A stretch of 64,000 nt of DNA from Bacillus sp. ISL-7 (GTDB taxonomy: Bacteria > Bacillota > Bacilli > Bacillales_B > DSM-18226). Under the pieces are notes generated by a model. That model had not been told where the DNA came from. It saw only the letters and a program-made list of their open reading frames with translations, and searched no databases. The stretch is from NCBI RefSeq assembly GCF_018613065.1, contig NZ_JAGGQW010000035.1, positions 236,974 to 300,973 of the forward strand, written 5' to 3'. The position numbers were made by a program, and so were the translations under genes. This document shows positions 1-9,782 of the stretch, in pieces (position 1 is the first letter of the stretch; each line of letters opens with the position of its first letter).

Positions 1-382
1 TAATATTACCACCCATGAAGACTAATCCATCCACTTGTTTACCGAGCATCGTATTAAGCAAATGTAATTCTTTATCTTTGTTTTGGTCGGAATTACTTAA
101 AATGATATTGTACTTATACATCGTTGCAATATCTTCAATCCCACGGGCTAATTCGGCAAAAAAGATATTTGAAATATCTGGAATAATAACTCCAACTGTA
201 GTAGTTTTTTTGCTTGCCAATCCTCTAGCGACAGCATTTGGACGGTAGCCTAATCTGTCAATTACTTCTAACACCTTTTTGCGGGTCACCGGCTTTACAT
301 TCGGATTTCCGTTAACCACACGGGAAACGGTTGCCATTGAAACACTGGCTTCTCTTGCTACATCATAAATAGTAATATTCAC
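1..382 (-). CDS. ccpA: Catabolite control protein A, N-terminal part (runs off left edge)
   Basis: First 127 residues of a LacI-family regulator that, with HPr-Ser-P, binds cre sites for carbon catabolite control. The GTG start at 382 sits eight bases after AGGAGAG. Residues about 3-22 form the LacI helix-turn-helix ([17 protein letters not shown]), followed by the hinge helix ([11 protein letters not shown]) and the beginning of the sugar-binding core ([11 protein letters not shown]). It lies downstream of aroA on the same strand, the arrangement known from B. subtilis. The helix-turn-helix is intact; the C-terminal two thirds are outside the window. A cre-like site about 90 bases upstream suggests autoregulation (inference). 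Confidence 0.95.
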   Translation of the reverse strand, partial: MNITIYDVAREASVSMATVSRVVNGNPNVKPVTRKKVLEVIDRLGYRPNAVARGLASKKTTTVGVIIPDISNIFFAELARGIEDIATMYKYNIILSNSDQNKDKELHLLNTMLGKQVDGLVFMGGNI

Positions 383-469
383 TTAACACACTCTCCTAAA
401 ACGAACATCGTTTTCTTTATTTTACATCAGCTTGTATAAACTTAAACATTTAGTTTTTGTTTTTGTTTG

Positions 470-483
470 TGAGAACGTAAACA
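470..483. promoter_or_regulatory. cre-like site upstream of ccpA
   Basis: TGAGAACGTAAACA matches the CcpA operator consensus TGWNANCGNTNWCA at all defined positions but one. It lies 88 bases upstream of the ccpA start, so CcpA may control its own gene. Found by eye only. Confidence 0.45.
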
Positions 484-572
484 ATCTTTAATATGTATTT
501 TAATGATACGACAAGAAGATTAAAGCCGCAATTGCATTTGTCAACATTTTTGCTAAATAGCTAAATATTATC

Positions 573-609
573 AAAAAAACCTCCTGCAAAGGAGTTGCAG
601 AAGGTTTTT
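573..609 (-). terminator. Intrinsic terminator after aroA
   Basis: Stem ACCTCCTGCAA / TTGCAGAAGGT around a five-base loop, with an A-rich run on the plus side that gives the U tract for minus-strand transcription. It separates aroA from ccpA, so ccpA probably has its own promoter. Confidence 0.75.
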
Positions 610-630
610 CATAAAACTATCTACTTGAAA

Positions 631-1710
631 TTAGAGTCGAACATAATTGGATGCAAGCAGTTCATTATAGAATTTATCAAACTGATTAAGATCCATTTGC
701 TGCTTTTGATCCGAAAGTGCCACTGCTGGATCTGGATGAACCTCTGCCATAACACCATCTGCACCAATTGCTATCGCGGCTTTCGCACATGGCAATAATA
801 AGTCTCTTCTACCTGTAGAATGCGTTACGTCAACCATTACAGGTAAATGTGTTTCTTGCTTTAAAATAGGTACTGCTGAAATATCTAGAGTGTTTCTTGT
901 AGCACGTTCGTAAGTCCTTATGCCACGCTCACAAAGGATGATTTGCCCATTCCCTTGTGCCGCAATGTACTCAGCAGCATTGATAAATTCTTCGATTGTA
1001 GCCGCAATCCCTCTTTTTAACAGAACAGGTTTTTTGACGGAACCTGCTGCTTTTAACAGTTCAAAGTTCTGCATATTACGTGCCCCAATTTGAATGACAT
1101 CGATATAGTCACAAGCCATTTCAAGATCAGCTGGGTTAACAATTTCACTAATAACAGCCATATCAAATTCCGTTGCAACACGTTTCAAGATTTTTAATCC
1201 CTCAACACCTAGCCCTTGAAAATCGTAAGGAGATGTTCTAGGTTTGTAAGCTCCGCCACGTAATAGGTTTAATCCTTTTTCTTTCATTGCTTTTGCTACA
1301 GTTGCCACTTGCTCATATGACTCGACTGCACATGGACCAAAAACGAAGTGTGGTTTACCATCGCCAATATTTTCACCCTTTAAGGTAACAATGGTGTCTT
1401 CAGGCTGCTTTTTTCTTGAGACGAGTAAGGCTTTACTATGGTCATCCTGTTGCAGGTCAAGACCAGCTTTAAAAATCTCTTTAAAAATATGATCAATGGT
1501 CGAATTTTCAAAAGGGCCATCATTATTCTCTTTGATAATATCAAGCATTTTTCTTTCACGGACTGGATCGTAACGGTAAACCCCTTGGTTTTCTTTAACC
1601 CGCCCTATATCCTGAACGAGCTGTGCTCTTTCATTAATTAACCTCAACAATTCTAAGTTTAGTTCATCGACACGCGACCTCAATTGTTCTAATTCAATTT
1701 TTTTGCCCAT
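631..1710 (-). CDS. aroA: Bifunctional chorismate mutase / 3-deoxy-7-phosphoheptulonate synthase
   Basis: First enzyme of the shikimate pathway: condenses PEP with erythrose-4-phosphate to DAHP. Residues 1-90 form a helical AroQ-type chorismate mutase domain ([21 protein letters not shown]), which in the Bacillus enzyme acts as the regulatory domain for feedback by chorismate/prephenate. Residues about 105-355 form a KDO8P-type DAHP synthase barrel with GPCAVES at 125-131 and [11 protein letters not shown] at 151-161. Length (359 aa) matches the B. subtilis fusion protein. Cytoplasmic. It sits upstream of ccpA and downstream of the ytx genes, as in B. subtilis. Confidence 0.96.
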   Translation of the reverse strand: MGKKIELEQLRSRVDELNLELLRLINERAQLVQDIGRVKENQGVYRYDPVRERKMLDIIKENNDGPFENSTIDHIFKEIFKAGLDLQQDDHSKALLVSRKKQPEDTIVTLKGENIGDGKPHFVFGPCAVESYEQVATVAKAMKEKGLNLLRGGAYKPRTSPYDFQGLGVEGLKILKRVATEFDMAVISEIVNPADLEMACDYIDVIQIGARNMQNFELLKAAGSVKKPVLLKRGIAATIEEFINAAEYIAAQGNGQIILCERGIRTYERATRNTLDISAVPILKQETHLPVMVDVTHSTGRRDLLLPCAKAAIAIGADGVMAEVHPDPAVALSDQKQQMDLNQFDKFYNELLASNYVRL

Positions 1711-1928
1711 CCTTCGTCCCCGTCCTTCCTTTGCTAATCAGAACTCTTTAAAATAAAGCTCTGAATGCCTTTTTTTCTTCTGTCATTATAATATCGGCTC
1801 AAGTTTAAGAATTTAAATATTATAACAATTTAATAATTAGGACTTATTATAGCGGATAAATATTTGTTTGTCACTTGTTTTTTCTTTAATGATTAAACGC
1901 TTTTAAGCACTAAAGCATTTGTAATATA

Positions 1929-2264
1929 TTATGATTGATTTTCACCAAAAGCACCTGTCAAAGAACGACTTGTTATTTTCCAGTGTGAAGCATTCCATAA
2001 AGGCTCTCCGTTTGAAAACAAGATGGTTTGTGGCGATTCATGTTTGATTTGGAATTTCTCTGCTACTTCATTGGACAAGGGGCGAGAATCCTGAACAGCT
2101 AAGAAATAAGTGGGTACAGCTTGATTTTCATTTGCAAATTTTTCATATTCTTTATATGCAGCATGGCTAATCGGACACGTTAGGCTATGCTTTAAGAGAA
2201 AAAACGAACTCTCCTTTTTTAATACTTCATCAAATTGTTCAATTGAATCAATTTTCTCTAACAT
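1929..2264 (-). CDS. ytxJ: Monothiol bacilliredoxin, YtxJ/BrxC family
   Basis: Small thioredoxin-fold protein of 111 aa with a single active-site cysteine in TCPIS (residues 29-33), the hallmark of the YtxJ family (DUF2847), proposed to remove bacillithiol from proteins after oxidative stress. The ATG at 2264 is preferred over upstream codons because GGAGG lies just before it and the family starts with a short MLEKI-like N-terminus. Last gene of the ytxG-ytxH-ytxJ group; a hairpin separates it from ytxH and may reduce read-through. Confidence 0.9.
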   Translation of the reverse strand: MLEKIDSIEQFDEVLKKESSFFLLKHSLTCPISHAAYKEYEKFANENQAVPTYFLAVQDSRPLSNEVAEKFQIKHESPQTILFSNGEPLWNASHWKITSRSLTGAFGENQS

Positions 2265-2290
2265 GTGTACATACCTCCAGAAAATAAATA

Positions 2291-2323
2291 AACGGTGAAG
2301 TAATTTTATCACTCCACCGTTTT
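2291..2323. terminator. Hairpin between ytxH and ytxJ
   Basis: AACGGTG-aagT pairs with ACTcc-ACCGTT, with T/A-rich tracts on both sides. Lies after the ytxH stop and before the ytxJ ribosome site, so it could be a partial terminator that tunes ytxJ expression. Confidence 0.5.
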
Positions 2324-2359
2324 TATAACAAATAAACAGATTTAGCTTGCGACTAATTT

Positions 2360-2854
2360 TTATACTTTAACCTTATTTTCTTCCTCATCAAAGGCTTTTT
2401 CTGCTTCTTCCAGCTTTTTTCTTATTTCTGAGCTATCAAGTGGTCCAATTTCGATTGACTTCTTCGATTCTATCTTTTCTTTTGGAGTATGAAGAGGAAT
2501 ATAGTTTAATTCTCCTTCTTCTTTCAATTCGTCTTGGCTCGTTATTTTTCCTTTTACCTTGTTCAATAGTTCTTGGGATTGTAGGACAATTCCTTGGGAA
2601 AGGCTGGATCCTTTGGACGCTAATTCATTGCTTTTTGTCATTACATTTTCACGCATGGCAGCTGTTTTATCGAAGATCGTTCCAGCTTGGTTATTAAACT
2701 TATTGCGAAGATCCTTTCCGGACTTGGGAGCCAAAAGCAGTGCCGCAGCTGCACCAACCACTCCTCCGATAATTGCTCCCAGCAAAAAGCTATTGGAAGA
2801 CTCCTCATTTCGAGTTTGATTCGTATCCCGTGAATCATATTCTCTATTAGGCAT
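2360..2854 (-). CDS. ytxH: General stress protein YtxH
   Basis: 164-aa YtxH-domain protein. A hydrophilic N-terminus is followed at about 23-42 by a Gly/Ala-rich membrane segment (GAIIGGVVGAAAALLLAPKS) and then the family signature SGKDLRNKF and a long charged helical tail. Function unknown in the family; in B. subtilis it is part of the sigma-B stress regulon. It lies 20 bases downstream of ytxG and forms one transcription unit with it. A good GAGG ribosome site precedes the ATG. Confidence 0.9.
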   Translation of the reverse strand: MPNREYDSRDTNQTRNEESSNSFLLGAIIGGVVGAAAALLLAPKSGKDLRNKFNNQAGTIFDKTAAMRENVMTKSNELASKGSSLSQGIVLQSQELLNKVKGKITSQDELKEEGELNYIPLHTPKEKIESKKSIEIGPLDSSEIRKKLEEAEKAFDEEENKVKV

Positions 2855-2874
2855 TTAATTTCCTCCTCTTTATT

Positions 2875-3336
2875 CTAATGGGATCTAACCTTCTTGCCCT
2901 CGTCTAAGCTTACCCTGTTTTTTTGTTGCTTCCTAGCTTGCCACTTATCCTTTAATTCAAGAATGATATGACTCCATTGAACAATTTGCGAGACCTTTTC
3001 TTTACTTTCCTCTATTTGTTTATCTACAGATTGAGTAATGTTTTGTAAAGTCCCATTAAATTTAGTGACGGTTGTACCTACGTCTTTTACGGCTCCAACC
3101 ACACTATTTAAACTATCGGATTTCTCCTTAATATCGTCAGCTAGAGCGTTTGTTTTTTGTAAAAGAATCGTGGTTTCTGCTGTAACACCCTCCAACTGTT
3201 TTTCTAATCCAGATAATGTCTTCGAAACGTTTGTAAGTGTAACTTGAAATGATTTAAGTGTTGTCGATAAAAATATGACAAGTACAAAAAACGCAATCGC
3301 TATCAAGGCTACGCTTAAGTATAAAATAATTTGCAT
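2875..3336 (-). CDS. ytxG: DUF948 stress protein YtxG
   Basis: 153-aa protein with one N-terminal membrane helix (residues 2-24, IILYLSVALIAIAFFVLV) and a long coiled-coil extracytoplasmic or cytoplasmic tail typical of DUF948. The ATG at 3336 is chosen because GGAGG lies eight bases upstream; an ATG at 3363 has no such site. First gene of the ytxGHJ operon, 34 bases downstream of a sigma-B-like promoter. Molecular role is unknown. Confidence 0.88.
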   Translation of the reverse strand: MQIILYLSVALIAIAFFVLVIFLSTTLKSFQVTLTNVSKTLSGLEKQLEGVTAETTILLQKTNALADDIKEKSDSLNSVVGAVKDVGTTVTKFNGTLQNITQSVDKQIEESKEKVSQIVQWSHIILELKDKWQARKQQKNRVSLDEGKKVRSH

Positions 3337-3369
3337 CGTGCACCTCCGCCTTAATCCTATCAATATGTA

Positions 3370-3394
3370 TTACCCATCAAGTATAGATATAAAC
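3370..3394 (-). promoter_or_regulatory. Sigma-B-type promoter for ytxGHJ
   Basis: On the minus strand GTTTAT, 13 bases, then GGGTAA, close to the sigma-B consensus GTTTAA-N12-14-GGGTAT. It lies about 35 bases before the ytxG start, and the B. subtilis orthologous operon is known to be sigma-B dependent. Confidence 0.7.
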
Positions 3395-3559
3395 CTCGCT
3401 AATTATCTTATACTACTTCCATAAAATTGTCTTCATTTCCTGCCGCTTCTAATAAAAATTTAATCTCGGATTGGGAGCAGAATTTTATTTTTCAACTTTC
3501 GGCCTTTATTCGGTTACAATATGTGTGTACTTACTTAATTCTGTTGGAGGCGTAAAAAT

Positions 3560-4675
3560 ATGAAAGATCCACGTATTGAGAAACTGGCAAAAAATCTAAT
3601 TAATTACTCGGTACAGCTTCAGAAGGGAGAAAAAGTTTTAATTGAAAACTTTGGACTTCAGCGTGAACTTGTGACTGCCCTCGTGAAGGAAGCCTATCTA
3701 GCAGGGGGATACCCTTTTGTGCTCTTAAAGGACCACCAAGTGGATCGCTCTCTTTTATTAGGTGCACAGGAAGAGCAATTTAACATGATGGCAGAATTTG
3801 AAGCAAATGTGATGAGCAAAATGGATGCATACATAGGTCTTCGTTCGGGTGATAACATCAGTGAACAATCAGATGTTCCTGATGATAAAATGAAAGTCCA
3901 TGGAAATACCATTGGTAAAAAGGTTCATCGTGACATCCGTGTTCCTAAGACCAAATGGGTTGTACTTAGATATCCTACTTCGTCCATGGCCCAATTAGCA
4001 AAGATGAGTACGGAAGCATTTGAAAACTTTTACTTTGATGTTTGTAACCTTGATTATGGAAAAATGGATAAAGCAATGGATAGTCTTAAGGAGCTTATGG
4101 ATCGTACTGACAAAGTACGAATTACTGGTCCAGGAACGGATCTAAGCTTTTCCATTAAGGATATCCCAGCCATTAAATGTGCAGGACGGTTAAACATTCC
4201 TGATGGTGAAGTTTATACTGCGCCTGTTAAGGACTCCGTTAATGGGGTTATCACTTATAACACTCCATCTCCGTATCAAGGCTTTACATTTGAAAATGTG
4301 AAGCTGACTTTTAAAGACGGGAAAATTGTAGAAGCTGAGTCTAACGATTCTAGCCGTATCAATAAAATATTTGATACGGATGAAGGGGCCCGCTATATAG
4401 GGGAATTTGCCATTGGGGTAAATCCTTTTATCCTCAATCCAATGCAAGATATCTTGTTTGATGAAAAGATTGCTGGCAGCTTCCATTTTACACCTGGACA
4501 ATGCTATGATGATGCCTTTAATGGAAACCATTCAAATATCCACTGGGATATGGTTAATATCCAACGTCCTGAGTATGGCGGTGGGGAGATGTATTTTGAT
4601 GAGGTATTAATCCGCAAAGATGGTCTGTTCGTTATTCCTGAATTAGAAGTGTTAAATCCTGAAAACCTTAAATAA
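3560..4675 (+). CDS. ampS: Aminopeptidase, peptidase family M29
   Basis: 371-aa metallo-aminopeptidase of the AmpS/PepS family, releasing N-terminal residues from peptides in the cytoplasm. Family motifs appear in order: DGEVYTAP, ARYIGEFAIGVN and HSNIHWDMV supply the acidic and histidine metal ligands. TTGGAGGCG lies eight bases before the ATG. Transcribed toward murC and separated from it by a bidirectional terminator. Upstream, TTCAAC and TACAAT spaced 18 bases form a plausible sigma-A promoter near 3496-3525. Confidence 0.92.
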   Translation: MKDPRIEKLAKNLINYSVQLQKGEKVLIENFGLQRELVTALVKEAYLAGGYPFVLLKDHQVDRSLLLGAQEEQFNMMAEFEANVMSKMDAYIGLRSGDNISEQSDVPDDKMKVHGNTIGKKVHRDIRVPKTKWVVLRYPTSSMAQLAKMSTEAFENFYFDVCNLDYGKMDKAMDSLKELMDRTDKVRITGPGTDLSFSIKDIPAIKCAGRLNIPDGEVYTAPVKDSVNGVITYNTPSPYQGFTFENVKLTFKDGKIVEAESNDSSRINKIFDTDEGARYIGEFAIGVNPFILNPMQDILFDEKIAGSFHFTPGQCYDDAFNGNHSNIHWDMVNIQRPEYGGGEMYFDEVLIRKDGLFVIPELEVLNPENLK

Positions 4676-4679
4676 AAGA

Positions 4680-4712
4680 AAGGATGCCAACATTTGCTGG
4701 CATCCTTCTTTT
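4680..4712. terminator. Bidirectional terminator ampS/murC
   Basis: Perfect ten-base stem AAGGATGCCA / TGGCATCCTT with an eight-base loop, T run on the plus side and A run on the other, between the convergent ampS and murC genes. Confidence 0.85.
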
Positions 4713-6013
4713 TATTTAGTTAATTGTTTTTCGTAAGATTCTTGGAATTTTTGAATATCTCCAGCACCCATGAAAATAATTACACTGTTTTCATGTTCAT
4801 TTAGTACGGATGTATTTTCTTCGGTAATTATTTCGGAACCTTCAATTCGGTCCTGGAGATCCTTGATTGATAGTTTTCCATGATTTTCACGAGCAGAGCC
4901 GAAAATCTCACACAAATAGGCTTTGTCCGCCTCACGTAAACTTTTCGCAAAGTCTTCTAAGAACGCTTGAGTGCGTGAAAAAGTATGTGGCTGGAAGACC
5001 GCCACAATTTTCCGATCCGGATATTTTTGCTTTGCTGCATCGATAGTTGCTTTAATTTCAGTTGGATGATGGGCGTAATCATCAATTAAAATCTGTGTCC
5101 CAATTCTTTTTTCGGAAAATCTTCTTTTTACACCTTGGAAGGTAGTTAATTGGTCCTTGACTATCTCTACATTTGTTTCTTCATAATGGCACAATCCAAT
5201 AACAGCAAGTGCGTTTAACACACTATGATCACCAAAGGTTGGGATGGAAAAATTATCATAGAATGTATTACGAATAAATACATCAAAGCTCGTTCCACTT
5301 GTTGTTTTCACAATATTTTTGGCTTGATAGTCATTCTCCTCGCCAAAACCATAAAACAAGACAGGGACCTTTGCTTGGATTTTTTGAAGCTGTTCATCAT
5401 CGCCATAAGCGAATATTCCTTTTTTCACCTGAATGGCCATCTCCTGAAATGCCGAAAAGACATCATCAATATTAGCAAAGTAATCGGGATGATCAAAATC
5501 GATATTTGTCATAATCGCATAGTCAGGAAAATAAGACAAGAAGTGCCTTCTGTATTCACAGGCTTCAAATACAAAGTATTCCGAGCCCTCTTTACCTTTA
5601 CCAGTTCCGTCACCAATTAAAAACGAGGTAGGTTTAGCCCCTTCAATCACATGGGCGAGTAAACCTGTTGTAGACGTCTTACCGTGCGCACCGGTGACCG
5701 CAACACTAGTAAAGTTCTGCATAAAGTCACCCAAAAACCGATGGTATCGCACAATAGGGAGACCTAGCTTCATCGCCTCTTGAATTTCCTCATGGGTATC
5801 TGGAAAAGCATTTCCTGCAATAATCGTCATTCCTGGCTTGATATTCTCCTTTTGAAAGGGAAGGATCGTTATCCCTGATTGTTCAAGGGCCAGTTGTGTA
5901 AAAAAGCGCTTTTCGACATCGGAGCCTTGCACTTTAAATTTCATATCATGTAGAACTTGTGCGAGTGCACTCATTCCAGACCCCTTTATACCTACAAAAT
6001 GGTAAATAGTCAT
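4712..6013 (-). CDS. murC: UDP-N-acetylmuramate--L-alanine ligase
   Basis: ATP-dependent enzyme that adds the first amino acid (L-Ala) to UDP-MurNAc in peptidoglycan precursor synthesis. Start at 6013 gives 433 aa and follows GGAGG; an upstream ATG at 6058 would add a 15-residue extension not found in the family. Residues 8-14 GIKGSGM bind the UDP substrate, [10 protein letters not shown] at 107-116 is the ATP loop, and [10 protein letters not shown] marks the C-terminal domain. As in B. subtilis, it lies close to sftA and away from the main mur cluster. Confidence 0.96.
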   Translation of the reverse strand: MTIYHFVGIKGSGMSALAQVLHDMKFKVQGSDVEKRFFTQLALEQSGITILPFQKENIKPGMTIIAGNAFPDTHEEIQEAMKLGLPIVRYHRFLGDFMQNFTSVAVTGAHGKTSTTGLLAHVIEGAKPTSFLIGDGTGKGKEGSEYFVFEACEYRRHFLSYFPDYAIMTNIDFDHPDYFANIDDVFSAFQEMAIQVKKGIFAYGDDEQLQKIQAKVPVLFYGFGEENDYQAKNIVKTTSGTSFDVFIRNTFYDNFSIPTFGDHSVLNALAVIGLCHYEETNVEIVKDQLTTFQGVKRRFSEKRIGTQILIDDYAHHPTEIKATIDAAKQKYPDRKIVAVFQPHTFSRTQAFLEDFAKSLREADKAYLCEIFGSARENHGKLSIKDLQDRIEGSEIITEENTSVLNEHENSVIIFMGAGDIQKFQESYEKQLTK

Positions 6014-6248
6014 AGAAGAACCTCCAACAACGTCTATCTGTATAACAGTATATGACATCTGTCTGTATTTGCTAATAAGAAAAACTGAGTGCTATTGCAC
6101 CCTAAAAAATTCAGTTACTTGTAAAAACATATTTAATAATTATAACATTGTTCATCCTGAAAAACTATTTGCGGACCTAAAATCTTGACAGCCGCACTAG
6201 TCAGTCCACTATATATTATTTGTTCCTGTCATTAAAGAATACTATAAA

Positions 6249-8735
6249 CTAATTATTTGCACTAGCATCTTGAATTGACTCTAAATCGGCTAAGGTAATT
6301 AAAACCTCACGTGCCTTGCTTCCATTTGCGCTGGTAATATACCCATGGGTCTCAAGCATATCCATTAACCTTGCCGCTCGGTTGTATCCTATTTTAAACC
6401 GCCTTTGCAGGCTTGAAGTGGAAGCACCGCCTTGGTCAATAATAAATTCACAGGCTTCATAAAAAAGTTCATCTTCATTTTCGGTTACTTGTGCTTTTTT
6501 TAATAGTTCTTCTTGCTCGAACAAGTACTCTGGCTCCCGCTGCTCTCTCACATGACCCACCACTAGATCAATCTCTTCATCCGATACAAACGTTCCTTGC
6601 AGACGGACGGGTTTAGAGGAGCCGTTTTCTAAAAATAACATATCGCCGCGTCCTAGCAACTTTTCAGCACCGCTAATATCAATAATCGTCCGCGAATCGA
6701 CCTGAGAAGAAACAGAGAAGGCGACTCGTGTCGGAATATTGGCTTTAATTAATCCAGTTATCACATCCACCGAAGGTCTTTGTGTTGCCACGATGAGATG
6801 TATACCGCAGGCTCTAGCCTTTTGAGCAATCCTGCATATTGCTTCTTCCACATCTGCTGGGGACATCATCATTAAATCGGCTAACTCATCTATGACAATA
6901 ACAATGAATGGAAGTTTATCTGAATACTGTTTATGTTTTATAGCCAATTCATTAAAGCGGTTAATGTCACGAACGCCTGTATGGGCGAATAGTTCGTAAC
7001 GTCTTTCCATTTCATCTACAGCCCATTTTAATGCAGCTGTTGCCGCCTTTACATCTGTTATAACTGGACTAACAAGATGTGGAATACGGTTATATGGAGC
7101 AAGTTCCACCATTTTTGGATCAATCAGCAAAAGCTTTACATCTTCTGGGCTCGCCTTAAATAGCAAGCTAACCAAAATCGTGTTAATACAAACGCTCTTT
7201 CCTGACCCGGTCGCTCCTGCGATCAATCCGTGGGGCATCTTCTTTAAGTCAGTTACAATCGGTTTTCCGGCAATATCAAGGCCAAGTACCGCTGTTAATG
7301 GTGACGTTGATTCTTTAAAGATGCTGCTTTGAATAATTTCGTTAATGAATACAGGTCGCGACTTTTGGTTTGGAACTTCGATTCCAATGGTATGTTTTCC
7401 GGGAATAGGTGCTTCAATCCGAATATCTCTTGCGGCAAGGCTTAACTTGATATCATCACTTAAGTTAGTTATTTTATTTACCTTTACACCCGGCTCCGGC
7501 TGAACTTCAAAGCGGGTGACGGAAGGACCTTGTGTCACATTAACAACACTTGCACCTACATTAAAGTTTTGTAAGGTTTCGTTTAAAATCTCCTCTTGCT
7601 CTAGTAACCATTTGGTATCATTCACCACCGTAACAGGAGGGTTAAGTAAACTATCTGTTGGGAATACATAATAGCCATCATCCGTAGGTATCAGACTCTC
7701 TTTTTCCTTGATTGGGAAGAGGTCAATTACTTGACTAACCTTCTCTGCCTGCTTATTCTCAGTGGGGACCTCAGACGGCTGTTCGAGCCCTCTTTTTCGT
7801 TTTCGCTCTTCCCATTTCTGTTTATCTTGTTTTAACATCATCACATTAAATGGCAAATTAGATCGCTTCGGTGCGGGCGGTTCAGATAAAGCCTCAACTA
7901 CTTCCGCTTCCTCAATGGATTCTGTTGAAACTGCAATTAATTCTTTTACTTCCTCTATTGAATCTTCTTCCTGTGTTACTTCTTCTGTTGATTCCTCTTC
8001 CTGTGTTACTTCCTCTGTCGCTTCTTCTTGTGTTACTTCCTCTTCAACTTCAACCAATTCTATCTGAATTTCTGCCATTGGAATTGGAACAATCTCTTCG
8101 ATCGTGTGTTCCAGCAGTTCAGATGAAGGCTTTTCTTTGTTAAGGCCCACTTGTTCTACTTGATTAATTTCTAACCAAGTTGTTTCCACCTCTAGCTCTT
8201 CATCGTTTACAAATGGTGCAGTTTTCTCCGTTTCGATCGTCGTTTCTTTTGAAACAACTAAACTATCAAACCGATTTTCAACATCATCGTTTAAAAAATG
8301 GCTTAATTCATGCTCGACTATGATATCCGTATTCTTAGGCCGCTGATTAAATCCAAAAACAGGCGAAGGAATTTCTGTTGGTTGGAAGGGACCCCTCTTT
8401 TTAGGCAGCGGCTCTTGTTTGCTTTTAGGCACTTCCTTTTTGACTGTTTGAACCACAGACTTTTCCGTCATTTTTCTTTTTTCCGGAAGCCGCTCTGTTC
8501 GTTTTTGACGCAATGTTTCTTCCTTCACTTTCTGAGTTACCTTAGGAATGGGTGTATAAGAAGGACGATTGCTTCCCTTTGGGTATTGATAGGATATTTT
8601 TGTATCCAAATCCTTTAGATTTTCATATTTGTTTAGTAACGGCGGACCTTCATGTTTATGTATAATATAACTGTCAAATTCTTCATCATCTTCCTCTTTT
8701 TTTAATCTTTGAAAAAAGTTTTGGAACCAGCTCAA
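6249..8735 (-). CDS. sftA: DNA translocase SftA (FtsK/SpoIIIE family, soluble type)
   Basis: Septum-associated DNA pump that clears chromosome termini from the division site. No membrane helices at the N-terminus, unlike SpoIIIE, which fits SftA (YtpT). The TTG at 8735 (MSWFQNFF) is preferred over an ATG at 8759, since SftA proteins begin MSW; the ribosome site is weak either way. Residues 15-390 are a low-complexity acidic linker with three EEVTQEE-type repeats at about 232-258. Walker A AGATGSGKS lies at about 506-514, Walker B FIVIVIDELADLM follows, and the C-terminal gamma winged helix (QRRFKIGYNRAARLMD) reads KOPS-like DNA sites. Confidence 0.95.
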   Translation of the reverse strand: MSWFQNFFQRLKKEEDDEEFDSYIIHKHEGPPLLNKYENLKDLDTKISYQYPKGSNRPSYTPIPKVTQKVKEETLRQKRTERLPEKRKMTEKSVVQTVKKEVPKSKQEPLPKKRGPFQPTEIPSPVFGFNQRPKNTDIIVEHELSHFLNDDVENRFDSLVVSKETTIETEKTAPFVNDEELEVETTWLEINQVEQVGLNKEKPSSELLEHTIEEIVPIPMAEIQIELVEVEEEVTQEEATEEVTQEEESTEEVTQEEDSIEEVKELIAVSTESIEEAEVVEALSEPPAPKRSNLPFNVMMLKQDKQKWEERKRKRGLEQPSEVPTENKQAEKVSQVIDLFPIKEKESLIPTDDGYYVFPTDSLLNPPVTVVNDTKWLLEQEEILNETLQNFNVGASVVNVTQGPSVTRFEVQPEPGVKVNKITNLSDDIKLSLAARDIRIEAPIPGKHTIGIEVPNQKSRPVFINEIIQSSIFKESTSPLTAVLGLDIAGKPIVTDLKKMPHGLIAGATGSGKSVCINTILVSLLFKASPEDVKLLLIDPKMVELAPYNRIPHLVSPVITDVKAATAALKWAVDEMERRYELFAHTGVRDINRFNELAIKHKQYSDKLPFIVIVIDELADLMMMSPADVEEAICRIAQKARACGIHLIVATQRPSVDVITGLIKANIPTRVAFSVSSQVDSRTIIDISGAEKLLGRGDMLFLENGSSKPVRLQGTFVSDEEIDLVVGHVREQREPEYLFEQEELLKKAQVTENEDELFYEACEFIIDQGGASTSSLQRRFKIGYNRAARLMDMLETHGYITSANGSKAREVLITLADLESIQDASANN

Positions 8736-8861
8736 AACTATCACTCTTTCTACTTTCAACTTTCACTATCACTCTATTTTATCAGTTTTTCATATTTTTT
8801 CGACATAATTCTTTGAAATGAGTCAAAATACATAAAGACTAAATATCGTGCAATGAAAAAA

Positions 8862-8890
8862 GATCACCTTTCTTGATGTGATCCTTCTTC
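8862..8890 (-). terminator. Terminator between ytpQ and sftA
   Basis: GGATCAC / GTGATC stem with a ten-base loop followed on the minus strand by a T run. It ends the ytpQ transcript just before sftA, at the position where ytpR stands in B. subtilis. Confidence 0.7.
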
Positions 8891-8898
8891 TATTTTAA

Positions 8899-9693
8899 TT
8901 ATTTATTTTTTCCTAAAATAAAAATAGGTTCTAATTCACCATTTTCATATAAAAATGAAAGGGCAGTGATTGGTACATGACCGTTTGCGAAAAAGCTCAT
9001 TGCCATTTGCGCTAGAACATCGTAGCCTCTGTCATTACGAATATCAGCGATAATTAATACATCCTGATGTGGAACAGCAAGTACCATCGTACCAGTAATT
9101 TGCTTCTCCATTTCATTTAAGAATCCCTTATTTAGGATCCTGCTTGCATCGTATCCATCATTGGTATTGAGGAAGTAAAAACTATTGCCAGCCACTTGGT
9201 CTTCTTTTAAAGGAGTCGAAAGGGATCTTACATTAAATAAGGCAATTTCCTTAATCCTTTTAGCTTCCCAGCCCTCTTTAGCCATGATACGTGAGTCAAT
9301 TAGCCGATACGTACTGCCTTGATCATACGCATAATAAATTTTTGTTTCCGCTGTGTGGTCGTCAACTAAGAATGGCACACCCTCTTCTGCTTCTGATGGG
9401 AAAGAAGTGGAGCGGATAACGGGAAAGATTTTTTTCTCATGATTGGTTAATTGAATGTCGTCCTCCATCGCACGGAGCCCTTCTTCGATATAATAAACGA
9501 CTTCATCAATGGCTTTTTCCTTTTCACTATGCCATTTGGCAATAATCCCAGGTAATGCTACTGTTATACCTTTACCGGACACTTTACTTTCAAATCGAAG
9601 TTGGTCCTTCTCACGGTCATAAGTTATTAAACGATCTTTTCTAGCCAAGCGCTGTTCTAATTCACTTTTCATTTTTCTGCTATCCATTTTCAT
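8899..9693 (-). CDS. ytpQ: DUF1444 protein YtpQ
   Basis: 264-aa cytoplasmic protein of the DUF1444 family, identified by its sequence and its position next to ytpP. The ATG at 9693 follows GGAGGG with eight-base spacing. No catalytic motif or membrane segment is visible; the biochemical role is unknown. The C-terminus ([21 protein letters not shown]) is the conserved end of the family. It is separated from ytpP by a terminator and from sftA by another, so it may be a single-gene unit. Confidence 0.85.
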   Translation of the reverse strand: MKMDSRKMKSELEQRLARKDRLITYDREKDQLRFESKVSGKGITVALPGIIAKWHSEKEKAIDEVVYYIEEGLRAMEDDIQLTNHEKKIFPVIRSTSFPSEAEEGVPFLVDDHTAETKIYYAYDQGSTYRLIDSRIMAKEGWEAKRIKEIALFNVRSLSTPLKEDQVAGNSFYFLNTNDGYDASRILNKGFLNEMEKQITGTMVLAVPHQDVLIIADIRNDRGYDVLAQMAMSFFANGHVPITALSFLYENGELEPIFILGKNK

Positions 9694-9740
9694 CTTTTAA
9701 TCCCTCCATTTTAGGAGCTGCACAGCTTATTTTACAATAA

Positions 9741-9773
9741 AAACCCTCCATCTCAAAAGGTGATGGAGGGTTT
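9741..9773 (-). terminator. Terminator after ytpP
   Basis: Perfect 12-base stem AAACCCTCCATC / GATGGAGGGTTT with a nine-base loop, followed on the minus strand by TTTATTG. Confidence 0.8.
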
Positions 9774-9782
9774 CGGACTTTT

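Noticed and set aside
1711..1928. tRNA or small RNA gene between aroA and ytxJ
   Set aside because: AT-rich with no cloverleaf or stable hairpin; only promoter-like DNA seen. No tRNA or rRNA signature was seen anywhere in the window.
5225..5620. 131-aa frame antisense to murC
   Set aside because: Inside a conserved essential gene, no ribosome site, no recognisable motif.
6185..6217. Plus-strand promoter TTGACA ... TATATT antisense to the sftA end
   Set aside because: The spacing is 19-21 bases, outside the usual 16-18, and no plus-strand gene follows; left as chance.
7762..8143. Reverse reading frames over the SftA linker
   Set aside because: Leu/Ser-rich products mirror the Glu-rich repeat on the other strand; no start signals.
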